From positions 1-38,292 of the forward strand of contig CAISHQ010000093.1 of NCBI GenBank assembly GCA_903885195.1: a stretch of 38,292 nucleotides of DNA, read 5' to 3'. The first letter of the stretch is position 1. Every line of letters starts with the position of its first letter. The notes beneath the pieces were generated by a model. That model worked only from the letters and a program-made list of their open reading frames with translations. It did not search any database and had not been told where the DNA came from. Source of the stretch: an uncultured Pseudomonadota bacterium (lineage in GTDB: Bacteria; Pseudomonadota; Gammaproteobacteria; Steroidobacterales; Steroidobacteraceae). Both the position numbers and the translations under genes were made by a program. Below, in pieces: positions 16,663-25,923 of the stretch.

Positions 16663-17139
16663 ATGACCGTCAGCCTCAGAGACGCACGGCACGCGCCGCA
16701 GCAACGCGCATGGCTCGAGCGCAGTTACGCCAACTGGCTCACCGAGTTCACGCGGCGGCGCGTCACGGCCGATGAAGCGAGCCAGGGACTTGCCGAGTGG
16801 TTTGGTGATCGTCGCAACACCGTGATGCTGTTGATGCGCGATGGTCTGCCTGCAGGCTTTTCCGTGTTCTCCCGTCTGCCGCTGCCCTCGCTCGATGCGT
16901 TTCGCATGCAGGAGTTCTACGTCGAGCCGCAGATGCGCCGGCGTGGCGTGGGTCGCGCCGCAGCGCCATTACTGTTCGATCGTTTCGCGGGGCAGTGGGA
17001 AGTGCGCGAGCTGCGTCGCAACGTGCCCTCCGTGTATTTCTGGCGCGAGATCGTGCGCAGTTACACGGATGGTCGATATGAAGAATCCCTCGTCGGCGAA
17101 GAGGTGGTTCAGCGCTTCGTGAGCAACGGCGCGAGATAA
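16663..17139 (+). CDS. GNAT-family N-acetyltransferase
   Basis: From ATG 16663 the product has 158 residues. The acetyl-CoA binding motif A is seen as the strand EFYVEPQ followed by RRRGVGRAA (residues 92-100) and a helix; further on, a strand and helix end in WREIVRSY, typical of motif B. The substrate cannot be told. An upstream TTG (16573) would put the terminator inside the gene, so the later ATG is chosen; GGGA lies 11 bases before it. The start sits directly behind a strong terminator without a visible promoter, so expression may rely on read-through. The 3' end overlaps convergent uvrA by 31 bases. Confidence 0.82.
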   Translation: MTVSLRDARHAPQQRAWLERSYANWLTEFTRRRVTADEASQGLAEWFGDRRNTVMLLMRDGLPAGFSVFSRLPLPSLDAFRMQEFYVEPQMRRRGVGRAAAPLLFDRFAGQWEVRELRRNVPSVYFWREIVRSYTDGRYEESLVGEEVVQRFVSNGAR

Positions 17140-19937
17140 CGGCCCGTATGCGAGCGCGCTACGCGCGCGACCTGCTCGGGTGTGCCGCAAGCCAGCACCT
17201 CGCCGCCACCCGCACCGCCTTCCGGGCCGAGGTCGACGATCCAGTCGGCCGTCTTGATGACATCGAGATTGTGCTCGATCACCACCACCGTGTTGCCCTC
17301 GTCGCGCAGCCGTTGCAGCACGCGCAGCAATTGCGCCACATCGTGAAAATGCAGGCCGGTCGTGGGCTCATCGAGGATGTACAGCGTGCGGCCGGTGGCA
17401 CGCTTGGCGAGTTCGCGCGCCAGCTTCACTCGCTGCGCTTCGCCGCCCGACAGAGTGGTGGCGTTCTGGCCGAGCTTCAGGTAACCGAGACCGACGTCGA
17501 CTAACGTCTGCAATTTCGGCTGCACGGCCGGTATGTTGCGGAAGAAGCCGAGGGCATCTTCGACAGTCATCTCCAGCACGTCGTGGATGCTGCGGCCGCG
17601 ATAGAGAATCTGCAGTGTCTCGCGGTTGTAGCGTCTGCCGCGGCACACGTCGCAGGGGACGTACACATCCGGCAGGAAGTGCATCTCGACGCGCATGACG
17701 CCATCGCCCTGACAGGCCTCGCAGCGTCCGCCTTTCACGTTGAAGCTGAAGCGTCCTGCGTCATAGCCGCGGGTGCGGGCTTCGGGAACCTGCGCGAACA
17801 ATTCGCGCAGCGCCGTGAACACGCCGGTGTACGTGGCGGGGTTCGAGCGGGGCGTACGACCGAGCGGGGTCTGGTCAATGTCGATTACACGATCAATGAA
17901 CTCCAGCCCCTCGAGAGCGGCACACGGAGCGGCATCGTTCGGGCCACCACCGAGTTCGGCCAGCGCACGTCGCAGCAGGGTGTCGTTGACGAGTGTGCTC
18001 TTGCCCGAGCCCGATACGCCGGTAACGCAGGTCAGCAGCCCAATCGGCAACTCGACGGTGACGTTCTTGAGATTATTGCCACTCGCCTTGACGACCCGCA
18101 GAACCTTTCCCGGTTGCGCGGGCGTTCGCAGTCGCGGCACTTCGATGCGCAGCGTACCGCGCAGATACTGTCCGGTGAGCGAATCGGGGCAGTCACGGAT
18201 GTCGTTGGGCGTGCCCGCCGCCACGAGTGCGCCGCCGTGCACGCCGGCACCGGGCCCGAGGTCGATGAGGTAGTCGGCGGCGAGGATCGCTTCCTCGTCG
18301 TGCTCGACCACGATCACCGTGTTGCCGAGATCGCGCAGCCTGCGCAGGGTGTTGAGCAATCGTCCATTGTCGCGTTGATGCAGACCGATCGAGGGTTCAT
18401 CGAGGATGTACATCACGCCAGTGAGGCCCGAGCCGATCTGACTCGCCAGACGGATGCGCTGCGCCTCGCCGCCCGAGAGCGTGTCGGCGCTGCGTTCGAG
18501 CGTCAGGTACTCGAGCCCTACGTCCACGAGGAAGCGTAACCGATCGAGAACTTCACGCACGATTTTGCCTGCGACCTCGCCGCGCCAACCGGGCAGCTGC
18601 AGTTCGGCAAAGAATTGCGCGGCGTCGCTTACAGCGAGGCGGGTCACGGCGGGTAGCGAGCGCTCGCCGATGAACACATGGCGCGCGGTCAGGTTGAGTC
18701 GACTGCCCTCGCAGGTCGTGCAGGAGCGCCAGCCGCGATACTTCTCCAGCTCCTCCTTGACCGCCGCCGAGTCGGACTCGCGATAACGCCGCTCGATGTT
18801 GCAGAGCATCCCTTCGAAGGGATGCGTGCGGAGCGTCTGCCGCCCACGCCCGGTGCCGTAGGTGAACTCGATGCTCTCCTCGCCACTGCCGTACAGCAGG
18901 ATCTGGCGGATTCGCTCCGGCAGCTCCTGCCAGGGCTCCTCGATGTCGAAACCGTAGTGACGAGCCAAGGTGTCGATCAGTTGCAGGTAGGGGGCGTTGT
19001 GTCGATCCCAGCCGCGGATCGCACCGCCGGCGAGGGAGAGTTGCGGGAAGGCAGCGACCCGCATGGGATCAAAGAATTCTTGCTGACCGAGCCCATCGCA
19101 GTCGGGACAGGCACCCGCGGGACTATTGAAGGAAAACATCTTCGGCTCGAGCGTCGGCACGCTGTAGCCGCACTCGGGGCAGGCATGTCGGTTGGAAAAC
19201 AGCAGACCCGCGCCGCGCGGCTCGTCCATCCGCACCACGCGCGCCGTCCCGCCGGCGAGTCGCAGCGCCGTCTCGAACGACTCGGCCAGTCGCGGCGCAC
19301 TCTCCGCGCGCACGCGGAACCGATCGATCACGGCATCGATGCTGTGTTTGCGTCGGGCGTCGAGCTGCGGCAGCGTATCGAGTTCGACGAGTTCACCGTC
19401 GATGCGGGCGCGCACGAAGCCCTGCGCTTGCAGGTCCCGCAGTACCGTGGCGTGCTCACCCTTGCGGTCCTGGATGAGCGGCGCGAGCAGCATGGCAGCC
19501 GTGCCCTCCTCGAAGCGCAGCACCTGATCGACCATCTGGCTGACCGTCTGGGCCTCCAGTCCGATGCCGTGCTCGGGACAGCGCGGCAGGCCGGCACGGG
19601 CGTACAGCAGGCGCAGGTAGTCGTGGATTTCGGTGACCGTGCCGACCGTGGAGCGCGGGTTATGCGAGGCCGCCTTCTGTTCGATGGCGATCGCCGGGGA
19701 GAGTCCCTCGATGTGGTCCACCTCGGGCTTGTCCATTACCGAGAGGAACTGCCGGGCATAGGCGGACAGCGACTCGACGTAGCGGCGCTGTCCCTCTGCG
19801 TACAGGGTGTCGAAGGCAAGGGATGACTTCCCCGAGCCCGATAGACCGGTGATGACCACCAGGCTGTCGCGGGGGATGTCCAGGTCGAGATTGCGCAGGT
19901 TATGGGTCCGCGCACCGCGGATGCGGATCGGATGCAT
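17109..19937 (-). CDS. uvrA: Excinuclease ABC subunit A
   Basis: From the ATG at 19937 the product has 942 residues (940 in E. coli) and begins [19 protein letters not shown]. It has both ABC modules: Walker [10 protein letters not shown] (31-39) and GVSGSGKST in the second half, and two LSGGEAQR signatures. Both zinc modules are present (CPEC...CPDC and CEAC...CDVC). UvrA dimers with UvrB find bulky DNA damage for nucleotide excision repair. The frame is open 74 codons further upstream without family similarity. The ribosome binding site is weak (GGATAA). It is divergent from ssb, as in E. coli, and its last 31 bases overlap the GNAT gene tail to tail. Confidence 0.97.
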   Translation of the reverse strand: MHPIRIRGARTHNLRNLDLDIPRDSLVVITGLSGSGKSSLAFDTLYAEGQRRYVESLSAYARQFLSVMDKPEVDHIEGLSPAIAIEQKAASHNPRSTVGTVTEIHDYLRLLYARAGLPRCPEHGIGLEAQTVSQMVDQVLRFEEGTAAMLLAPLIQDRKGEHATVLRDLQAQGFVRARIDGELVELDTLPQLDARRKHSIDAVIDRFRVRAESAPRLAESFETALRLAGGTARVVRMDEPRGAGLLFSNRHACPECGYSVPTLEPKMFSFNSPAGACPDCDGLGQQEFFDPMRVAAFPQLSLAGGAIRGWDRHNAPYLQLIDTLARHYGFDIEEPWQELPERIRQILLYGSGEESIEFTYGTGRGRQTLRTHPFEGMLCNIERRYRESDSAAVKEELEKYRGWRSCTTCEGSRLNLTARHVFIGERSLPAVTRLAVSDAAQFFAELQLPGWRGEVAGKIVREVLDRLRFLVDVGLEYLTLERSADTLSGGEAQRIRLASQIGSGLTGVMYILDEPSIGLHQRDNGRLLNTLRRLRDLGNTVIVVEHDEEAILAADYLIDLGPGAGVHGGALVAAGTPNDIRDCPDSLTGQYLRGTLRIEVPRLRTPAQPGKVLRVVKASGNNLKNVTVELPIGLLTCVTGVSGSGKSTLVNDTLLRRALAELGGGPNDAAPCAALEGLEFIDRVIDIDQTPLGRTPRSNPATYTGVFTALRELFAQVPEARTRGYDAGRFSFNVKGGRCEACQGDGVMRVEMHFLPDVYVPCDVCRGRRYNRETLQILYRGRSIHDVLEMTVEDALGFFRNIPAVQPKLQTLVDVGLGYLKLGQNATTLSGGEAQRVKLARELAKRATGRTLYILDEPTTGLHFHDVAQLLRVLQRLRDEGNTVVVIEHNLDVIKTADWIVDLGPEGGAGGGEVLACGTPEQVARVARSHTGRYLAPLLTKR

Positions 19938-20152
19938 CGAGCCGTTATCCAGAAAAAACAGCCGGTTAGTGTAGCCCGTCGGCCGCCTTTTGCGGTGGCC
20001 CGGCTGCCTTCGCGGGGGTTTTGGCGGGATTTTCGCAATGCAGGCAGGTGGCCGGACGATTAGAATGGAGCGCTTTTCCACTCCCAGCCCGCCGCCGTAG
20101 CGCCCCCGCAGAGGGCCCCGGCCGGGGAGGGTCCACCACAGGAAGGTTCGCC
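19938..20152. promoter_or_regulatory. Divergent uvrA/ssb control region, no E. coli-type SOS box
   Basis: This 215-base gap must hold both promoters. Towards ssb a -10-like TAGAAT is at 20061-20066, but the hexamer 17 bases upstream (ATGCAG) is a poor -35. Towards uvrA a TACACT lies on the minus strand at 19973-19968, again without a good -35. Searching for CTG-N10-CAG found none, so the LexA box shared by uvrA and ssb in E. coli is not visible; a divergent LexA consensus cannot be excluded. Confidence 0.4.
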
Positions 20153-20620
20153 ATGGCACGCGGCATCAACAAAGTCATCATCGTCGGCAATCTGGGTCAG
20201 GATCCGGACACCAAGGCCATGCCCTCCGGCATGACGGTGTGCAATCTGCGCATCGCTACCAGCGAGAGCTGGAAGGACAAGCAGACCGGTGAGATGAAGG
20301 AGCAGACCGAGTGGCACAGTGTCGCCCTGTTCGGCCGCCTGGCCGAGATCGCGGGCGAGTATCTGCGCAAGGGCTCGCAGGTCTACATCGAGGGCCGGTT
20401 GCGCACGCGCAAGTGGCAAGATAAGCAGGGCAACGACCGTTACACCACCGAGATCGTCGGCAACGACATGCAGATGCTGGGCGGTGGTCGCGGTGGCATG
20501 GGTGGCGAGCCGCGCGCCGCAGGCGGCGGTCGCTCGCAGGGGTCCGACCCGGGATTCGGCGAGCCGGTACGCAGCAGCACGGAAAAAGATGAGACCTTTG
20601 ACGACGACATCCCCTTCTGA
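20153..20620 (+). CDS. ssb: Single-stranded DNA-binding protein
   Basis: The ATG at 20153 follows AGGAAGG (20140-20146) and gives 155 residues. The OB-fold domain occupies about residues 1-110 (start [47 protein letters not shown]), followed by a Gly-rich disordered linker and the acidic tip DDDIPF that recruits replication and repair proteins. It protects single-stranded DNA during replication and repair. The last 32 bases overlap the miaB start in another frame, so the two are probably co-transcribed. Confidence 0.97.
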   Translation: MARGINKVIIVGNLGQDPDTKAMPSGMTVCNLRIATSESWKDKQTGEMKEQTEWHSVALFGRLAEIAGEYLRKGSQVYIEGRLRTRKWQDKQGNDRYTTEIVGNDMQMLGGGRGGMGGEPRAAGGGRSQGSDPGFGEPVRSSTEKDETFDDDIPF

Positions 20621-21986
20621 CCCGCCGCCGGCGGGTGCAGCCGCTACCGGTCGATATTTCATTAAGACCTACGGCTGCCAGATGAATGAGTACGACTCCT
20701 CACGGATGGGGGATGTGCTGGCTGCAGCCGAGGGTTTTGTCGCCACGGACGATCCGGCGCTGGCCGACGTGCTCATCGTCAACACTTGCTCGGTGCGCGA
20801 GAAAGCCGAATCAAAAGTCTTCTCGCTGCTTGGCGAGTGGAAGCAGATCAAGGACGCGCGGCCCGGAGTGATCATCGGAGTCGGCGGCTGCGTGGCGAGT
20901 CAAGAAGGCGACACGCTCATCAAAGCCGCCCCACAGGTCGATCTCGTGTTCGGGCCGCAGACCGTGCATCGCCTGCCGCAGATGCTCGCCGAACTGCGTG
21001 GCACGCGGCGCCCCGTCGTCGATGTCAGTTTCCCGGAGATCGAAAAGTTCGATGCCTTGCCGGCCCCGCGTGCCGAGGGGGCGACCGCGTTCGTGTCGAT
21101 CATGGAAGGCTGCAGCAAGTACTGCAGTTTCTGTGTAGTGCCCTACACCCGCGGCGATGAGGTCAGTCGGCCTCTCGAGTCGGTGATGGCTGAGGTACGG
21201 CAGTTGGCCGCGCAAGGAGTGCGCGAGATCACGCTGCTCGGTCAGAACGTCAACGCCTATCGTGGCGCCATGGCCGATGGCGTCCTCGTCGATCTGGCGA
21301 CGCTGCTGCACCATGTGGCTGCCCTCCCGGGCATCGAGCGCATCCGCTTCACCACCTCGCATCCGCTCGAATTCGACGATAGTTTGATCGAGGCCTACGC
21401 CAACATCCCGAAGCTCGCCAATCACCTGCATCTGCCCGTGCAGTCGGGATCCGATCGGGTGCTTGCGCTCATGAAGCGGGGCTACACCGCGCTCGAGTTC
21501 AAGCAAAAGATCCGCAAGTTGCGTGCAGTGCGACCGGATATTTCCGTTACCTCCGATTTCATCGTTGGTTTCCCCGGCGAATCCGAGCGGGATTTCGAAG
21601 CGACGATGCAGCTCGTACGTGATCTGTCGATCGACCAGTCGTTCAGCTTTCTCTACAGCCGTCGTCCCGGCACGCCGGCCGCATCACTGCCCGATGAGAC
21701 GCTGCAAGAGGACAAGCAGGCTCGTCTCGTAAGGTTGCAAGCGCTGCTCGAGGAGCACTCGCAGGCGCGCAATCGTGACATGGTCGGCAGCACACAGCGG
21801 GTGCTCGTCGAGCGTCCCTCGCGCAAGGACGCGACCGAGCTCGCGGGACGCACCGAGGACAATCGCTGGGTCAATTTCCCCGGGCCCGCCCGGCTCATCG
21901 GCCACTTCGTTGACGTCGAGGTCACCGAGGCCAAGGTGCATTCGCTGCGTGGGCGCATCGCGGCGGCGGAGCAGACTCGTGGCTGA
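20589..21986 (+). CDS. miaB: tRNA-2-methylthio-N6-dimethylallyladenosine synthase
   Basis: The product is 465 residues (474 in E. coli). The N-terminal MTTase domain has Cys30 ([10 protein letters not shown]), Cys67 ([10 protein letters not shown]) and Cys101 (VGGCVAS) for one iron-sulfur cluster; the radical SAM motif is Cys175-x3-Cys179-x2-Cys182; a C-terminal TRAM domain follows. MiaB adds the methylthio group to i6A37 of UNN-reading tRNAs. The ATG at 20589 lies inside the end of ssb (32-base overlap); it is the only start before the conserved GCQMNEYDS and leaves a 20-residue Pro/Ala-rich leader that E. coli lacks. Confidence 0.95.
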   Translation: MRPLTTTSPSDPPPAGAAATGRYFIKTYGCQMNEYDSSRMGDVLAAAEGFVATDDPALADVLIVNTCSVREKAESKVFSLLGEWKQIKDARPGVIIGVGGCVASQEGDTLIKAAPQVDLVFGPQTVHRLPQMLAELRGTRRPVVDVSFPEIEKFDALPAPRAEGATAFVSIMEGCSKYCSFCVVPYTRGDEVSRPLESVMAEVRQLAAQGVREITLLGQNVNAYRGAMADGVLVDLATLLHHVAALPGIERIRFTTSHPLEFDDSLIEAYANIPKLANHLHLPVQSGSDRVLALMKRGYTALEFKQKIRKLRAVRPDISVTSDFIVGFPGESERDFEATMQLVRDLSIDQSFSFLYSRRPGTPAASLPDETLQEDKQARLVRLQALLEEHSQARNRDMVGSTQRVLVERPSRKDATELAGRTEDNRWVNFPGPARLIGHFVDVEVTEAKVHSLRGRIAAAEQTRG

Positions 21987-22959
21987 TTCCCAGGAGCTCG
22001 TACTGCGCGAGTTTTCGCTCGAACCACCCGATAACGAACGGCTCGCGAATCTGTGCGGACCGCTCGACGAGAACCTGCGTCTCATCGAGTCTCGTCTCGG
22101 CGTGGAAGTGCGCCGTCGGGGCAGTGCCTTTCGGATACAGGGTGTCAAGGCGCGCGCCGCCGAAGCCTTGCTCGGCGAATTATTCCGCCTCGCGCGCACC
22201 GAGGACATCACGCCCGAAGCCGTGCATTTGGCCCTGCGTGATCAGGACGCGAGCGCCGCTTCGCCGGGCGCCACATCCGAGGCGGAGGCGGAGGATACGG
22301 GGCTGCGAACGCTGCGCGGCACCATCCGCGCTCGCGGCCCGAACCAGCGTGAGTATCTGCGCCGGATTCGGCGCGACGATCTGACCTTCGGCGTCGGACC
22401 TGCCGGTACCGGCAAGACTTATCTGGCGGTGGCCTGTGCCGTCGAAGCGCTGCAGTCCGATCGGGTTCGTCGTATCGTGCTCGTGCGACCGGCGGTCGAG
22501 GCGGGCGAGAGGCTGGGCTTTCTGCCGGGCGATCTGACGCAAAAGGTCGATCCGTATCTGCGGCCGATGTACGACGCGCTGTACGAGATGATGGGCTTCG
22601 ATCGGGTGGCCAAGCTCATCGAGCGCAACGTCATCGAGGTGGCGCCGCTCGCCTTCATGCGCGGTCGCTCGCTCAACGACTCGTTCATCATCCTCGATGA
22701 GGCACAGAACACCACCGTCGAGCAGATGAAGATGTTCCTCACGCGTATCGGTTTCGGTTCGCGCGCCGTGGTCACGGGCGATGTGACGCAGACCGACCTG
22801 CCGGCTGGCAAGCTGTCGGGACTGCGCCATGTGCTCGATGTGCTGCGCGGTGTGCAAGGGGTGGGATTCCAGTTCTTCGAGGCTCGCGACGTCGTGCGCC
22901 ACCCCCTCGTGCAGCGCATCGTGCAAGCGTACGAAGCACGCGAAGGCTCCTCCACATGA
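21979..22959 (+). CDS. ybeZ: PhoH-like ATPase YbeZ
   Basis: From GTG 21979, which overlaps the miaB stop by eight bases, the product is 326 residues. The N-terminal part (to about 75) is the KH-like segment of this family, followed by an acidic linker and the PhoH domain with Walker A GPAGTGKT (140-147), the Walker B region [10 protein letters not shown] and [10 protein letters not shown]. YbeZ is an NTPase that works with YbeY in rRNA and RNA metabolism; the neighbouring ybeY supports this. An earlier start would run into the conserved miaB end. Confidence 0.93.
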   Translation: MADSQELVLREFSLEPPDNERLANLCGPLDENLRLIESRLGVEVRRRGSAFRIQGVKARAAEALLGELFRLARTEDITPEAVHLALRDQDASAASPGATSEAEAEDTGLRTLRGTIRARGPNQREYLRRIRRDDLTFGVGPAGTGKTYLAVACAVEALQSDRVRRIVLVRPAVEAGERLGFLPGDLTQKVDPYLRPMYDALYEMMGFDRVAKLIERNVIEVAPLAFMRGRSLNDSFIILDEAQNTTVEQMKMFLTRIGFGSRAVVTGDVTQTDLPAGKLSGLRHVLDVLRGVQGVGFQFFEARDVVRHPLVQRIVQAYEAREGSST

Positions 22960-23459
22960 ACCTGCGTTCCCGTCCCGCGCTGCGCGTGCGTCCGCCGCTA
23001 CGCGTGGAAGTCCGCAGCAGTCTTCGTGGCCAAGTGCCCTCGGCTGCGCGGATCGCCCGCTGGGCACGTGCCGCCACCGGTGCTCGCGGTCAGGGCGCCG
23101 AACTCGCCGTACGCATCGTCGGCACGACCGAGGGTCGCAAACTCAACCTGCTTTGGCGCGGCCGCGACTATCCGACCAACGTGTTGTCTTTTCCGGTCCC
23201 GCGAGTCGGTCGTTCCGCCGCGATGCGACCGCTCGGTGACATCGTGCTGTGCGCGCCGGTGATCGAGCGCGAAGCGCGAAAGCAGCACAAGCGTAGCGAT
23301 GCGCACTGGGCCCACATGGTGGTGCACGGATGCTTGCACTTGCTTGGGCTCGATCACGAAGGTGAGGCTGACGCGCGGCGCATGGAGCGACGCGAGCGGC
23401 GAATCCTGGCGGGCTTCGGCATCGCCGACCCCTATCTCGAGACCACGGAGTCTGCATGA
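22956..23459 (+). CDS. ybeY: Endoribonuclease YbeY
   Basis: The 167-residue protein has the zinc-binding signature HGCLHLLGLDH with His124, His128 and His134, and the upstream strand LNLLWRGRDYPTNVLSFP. YbeY participates in 16S rRNA 3'-end maturation and 70S quality control. The ATG overlaps the ybeZ stop by four bases (ATGA), and the stop is similarly overlapped by corC, so the three are translationally coupled. Confidence 0.96.
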   Translation: MNLRSRPALRVRPPLRVEVRSSLRGQVPSAARIARWARAATGARGQGAELAVRIVGTTEGRKLNLLWRGRDYPTNVLSFPVPRVGRSAAMRPLGDIVLCAPVIEREARKQHKRSDAHWAHMVVHGCLHLLGLDHEGEADARRMERRERRILAGFGIADPYLETTESA

Positions 23460-24319
23460 CCAATCCGCGTTACAGTTCCATGAGCTGGATGCGCAAACTC
23501 GGCCGCGCCTTGTCGGGCGAGGCGGAGGACCGCGAAGATCTCGTGCAGCAGATGCGTCAGGCGCTTGAGCGCGGCCTGATCGATTCTGATGCATTGCAGA
23601 TGATGGAAGGCGTACTTGGCGTCGCCGATCTGCAGGTGCGCGACATTATGATTCCGCGATCGCAGATGGTGACGGTGCGCCGTGACGATCCGCCGGAGAA
23701 GTTGTTGCCGGTGATCGTCGAATCGGGGCATTCGCGGTTTCCCGTTGTAGACGACGATCGCGACGATATCGTCGGCATCCTGCTCGCCAAAGACGTGCTG
23801 CGCTACGTGGCTACGGGGCGCCTCGCGGATTTCGATATCCGTGAATGCATGCGGCCGGCCGTGGTGGTGCCCGAGTCGAAGCGCGTCAACGTGCTCCTCA
23901 AGGAATTCCGGCGTAATCGCAATCACATGGCGATCGTGGTCGACGAGTACGGCGGCGTATCGGGCGTCGTGACTATCGAAGATGCGATCGAGCAGATCGT
24001 CGGCGACATCGACGACGAGTTCGACGTCGAGGACGATCAAAATATCCGCAAGGAGGCCGAGCGCCAGTTTCTGGTCCGCGGTGCAACGCCGATCGCCGAG
24101 TTCAACGAGTACTTCGGTGTCGAGTTGGCGGACGACGAATTCGACACGGTTGCCGGTCTCGTCATGAAGCAACTCGGTCATTTGCCGCGCCGCGGCGAGA
24201 CCTTGATGATCGGCGACATCGAGATCCGCGTCCTGCGGGCCGACCGTCGGCGAGTGGAGGCACTGAAAGTGCTGCCTCCGCGGGACGTGCTGCCCCTGGA
24301 AGAGCGCGCTGCGGACTGA
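23456..24319 (+). CDS. corC: CBS-domain protein CorC (YbeX)
   Basis: The 287-residue protein (292 in E. coli) has two CBS domains (starting at VRDIMIPRSQMVTV and around DIRECMRPAVVVPE) and a C-terminal CorC/HlyC transporter-associated domain with FDTVAGLVMKQLGHLPRRGE. It has no membrane segment. It is linked to magnesium/cobalt efflux in Salmonella and to ribosome metabolism in E. coli. It starts on the ybeY stop (ATGA) and is followed after 13 bases by lnt. Confidence 0.93.
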   Translation: MTNPRYSSMSWMRKLGRALSGEAEDREDLVQQMRQALERGLIDSDALQMMEGVLGVADLQVRDIMIPRSQMVTVRRDDPPEKLLPVIVESGHSRFPVVDDDRDDIVGILLAKDVLRYVATGRLADFDIRECMRPAVVVPESKRVNVLLKEFRRNRNHMAIVVDEYGGVSGVVTIEDAIEQIVGDIDDEFDVEDDQNIRKEAERQFLVRGATPIAEFNEYFGVELADDEFDTVAGLVMKQLGHLPRRGETLMIGDIEIRVLRADRRRVEALKVLPPRDVLPLEERAAD

Positions 24320-24332
24320 CCCGCTGCACCGC

Positions 24333-25886
24333 ATGTCACCCGAGTCGTTGCTGCGCGGCGAAAGTGCTGCAGGCCCGCTGATCGCCGGGGTCGCAGGGGC
24401 CTCGCTCGCAATCGCTTTCGCGCCCTTCGGGCTCTGGCCGCTGGCGCTGCTCGCGCCTGCGGTGCTTTTTGCCTTGTGGGAAGACTGCACGCCGCGCCGT
24501 GCGGGCTGGGTTGGTTTCTGTTTCGGAATCGGCGCTTTCGCCGCAGGTACCTACTGGCTCTACGTCAGCATCCACGGCTTCGGCAAAGCGCCCGTCTGGC
24601 TTGCGCTCGGTTTGATGGCGGCACTCGTCGCTTTGATGGCCCTGTACTGCGCGGTGCTCGGCTACGTGGCCACGCGCTGGCTGCCGGCGCGTGGCGCACT
24701 GCGTTGGTGGGTCGGATTGCCGGCGATGTGGGTGCTGCTCGAATGGGTGCGCGGTTGGATGCTCTCAGGCTTTGGCTGGCTGTCGCTCGGTTACTCGCAG
24801 ACCGATACCTGGCTCGCGGGCTTCGCTCCGCTCGGCGGGATCCATCTCGTCTCGGCGATCCTGCTGCTGATGGCGGGCGCCCTCGTCGCCTTGTGGCACG
24901 GGACCGCGCGAGAGCGTTGGGTCGCAGCCCTACTGCTCGTGTTGCCCTGGCCCATCGGGGCTGCGCTCGATCGCCTCGAGTGGACCGAGTCAGCCGGATC
25001 GCCCGTCGGCGTTGCGATCGTGCAGGGGGCGATTCCGCAGGATCAGAAATGGCTGGACTCCAATCGCGACACGACGCTGCGTCGGTATCGGGATCTGACC
25101 TTGCAGGTGCTCGGCACTCCGCTTGTGGTCTGGCCGGAAGCCGCGGCGCCCGATCTCGCCAACAATATCGTGCCGTACCTGCGTGATCTCGCGCGCGCGG
25201 CGGAGGCGCAGCGCTCGGCTTTGCTGCTTGGGCTCATCCGTGCGGAGCCCGTGGCTGCAGGTGCAGCGGAGGATGCCGCAGATCTCGATGAGCCCGCCTA
25301 TTTCAATTCGCTGCTGGCCTTCGGCGACGAGGTGACCTGGTACGACAAGCACCATCTCGTGCCGTTTGGCGAGTTTTTTCCGGTTCCAAAGGCAGTTCGT
25401 CGCTGGTTGCGGCTGATGAGCCTGCCGTACTCGGATTTCACACGCGGCGCTGCGGTGCAGCCGCCGCTGCAGCTCGCTGGGCTCAAGCTGTCGGCCAGCA
25501 TCTGCTACGAGGATGCCTATCCAGTGACGCAGCGGGTCACGGTGTTGGCCTCGACGGCGCTCGTCAACGTCACCAACGATGCCTGGTTCGGTCGCTCGAC
25601 GGCGCGCTATCAGCACCTGCAGATCTCACGCATGCGTGCGATCGAAGCGAGGCGGTTCATGGTGCGCGCGGCCAACGATGGCGTGTCAGCGGTGATCGAC
25701 CCGCAGGGCGTGATCGTCGCGCAGGCACCCGAGTACGAGGCTGCGGTGCTGCGGGCGCAGATCACGCCGCGCAGCGGCTCGACACCCTATCTGCAAACGG
25801 GCAACGTGCCGATTTTGTTGCTCGCTGCTGCGGGTCTATTGTTCTCGCTGTGGTCGGCGTACCGCCATCGCGAGCGGATTTTATGA
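24333..25886 (+). CDS. lnt: Apolipoprotein N-acyltransferase
   Basis: The 517-residue product (512 in E. coli) has an N-terminal region of about six to eight membrane helices and a periplasmic nitrilase-like domain with the catalytic triad Glu269 (WPEAAAP), Lys339 (YDKHHLVPFGEF) and Cys391 (SICYEDAYP). Further conserved is NVTNDAWFG. Lnt adds the third acyl chain to lipoproteins, here potentially those at 16319, 25924 and 33358. No clear ribosome binding site precedes the ATG. Confidence 0.96.
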   Translation: MSPESLLRGESAAGPLIAGVAGASLAIAFAPFGLWPLALLAPAVLFALWEDCTPRRAGWVGFCFGIGAFAAGTYWLYVSIHGFGKAPVWLALGLMAALVALMALYCAVLGYVATRWLPARGALRWWVGLPAMWVLLEWVRGWMLSGFGWLSLGYSQTDTWLAGFAPLGGIHLVSAILLLMAGALVALWHGTARERWVAALLLVLPWPIGAALDRLEWTESAGSPVGVAIVQGAIPQDQKWLDSNRDTTLRRYRDLTLQVLGTPLVVWPEAAAPDLANNIVPYLRDLARAAEAQRSALLLGLIRAEPVAAGAAEDAADLDEPAYFNSLLAFGDEVTWYDKHHLVPFGEFFPVPKAVRRWLRLMSLPYSDFTRGAAVQPPLQLAGLKLSASICYEDAYPVTQRVTVLASTALVNVTNDAWFGRSTARYQHLQISRMRAIEARRFMVRAANDGVSAVIDPQGVIVAQAPEYEAAVLRAQITPRSGSTPYLQTGNVPILLLAAAGLLFSLWSAYRHRERIL

Positions 25887-25923
25887 ACTTCCCCACATCG
25901 GTTCGGTCTAGGAGAGCGTGTTC

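Noticed and set aside
16315-16704. Ala/Ser-rich and Leu/Arg-rich frames overlapping the small lipoprotein
   Set aside because: The repetitive GCT/GCC/CCG codons of the lipoprotein keep other frames open; only the frame with signal peptide, lipobox and flanking promoter and terminator makes sense.
19938-19975. CTGTTTTTTCTGG (minus strand) near the uvrA start as a LexA box
   Set aside because: The spacing between CTG and the second half site is wrong and no CAG is found ten bases after the CTG.
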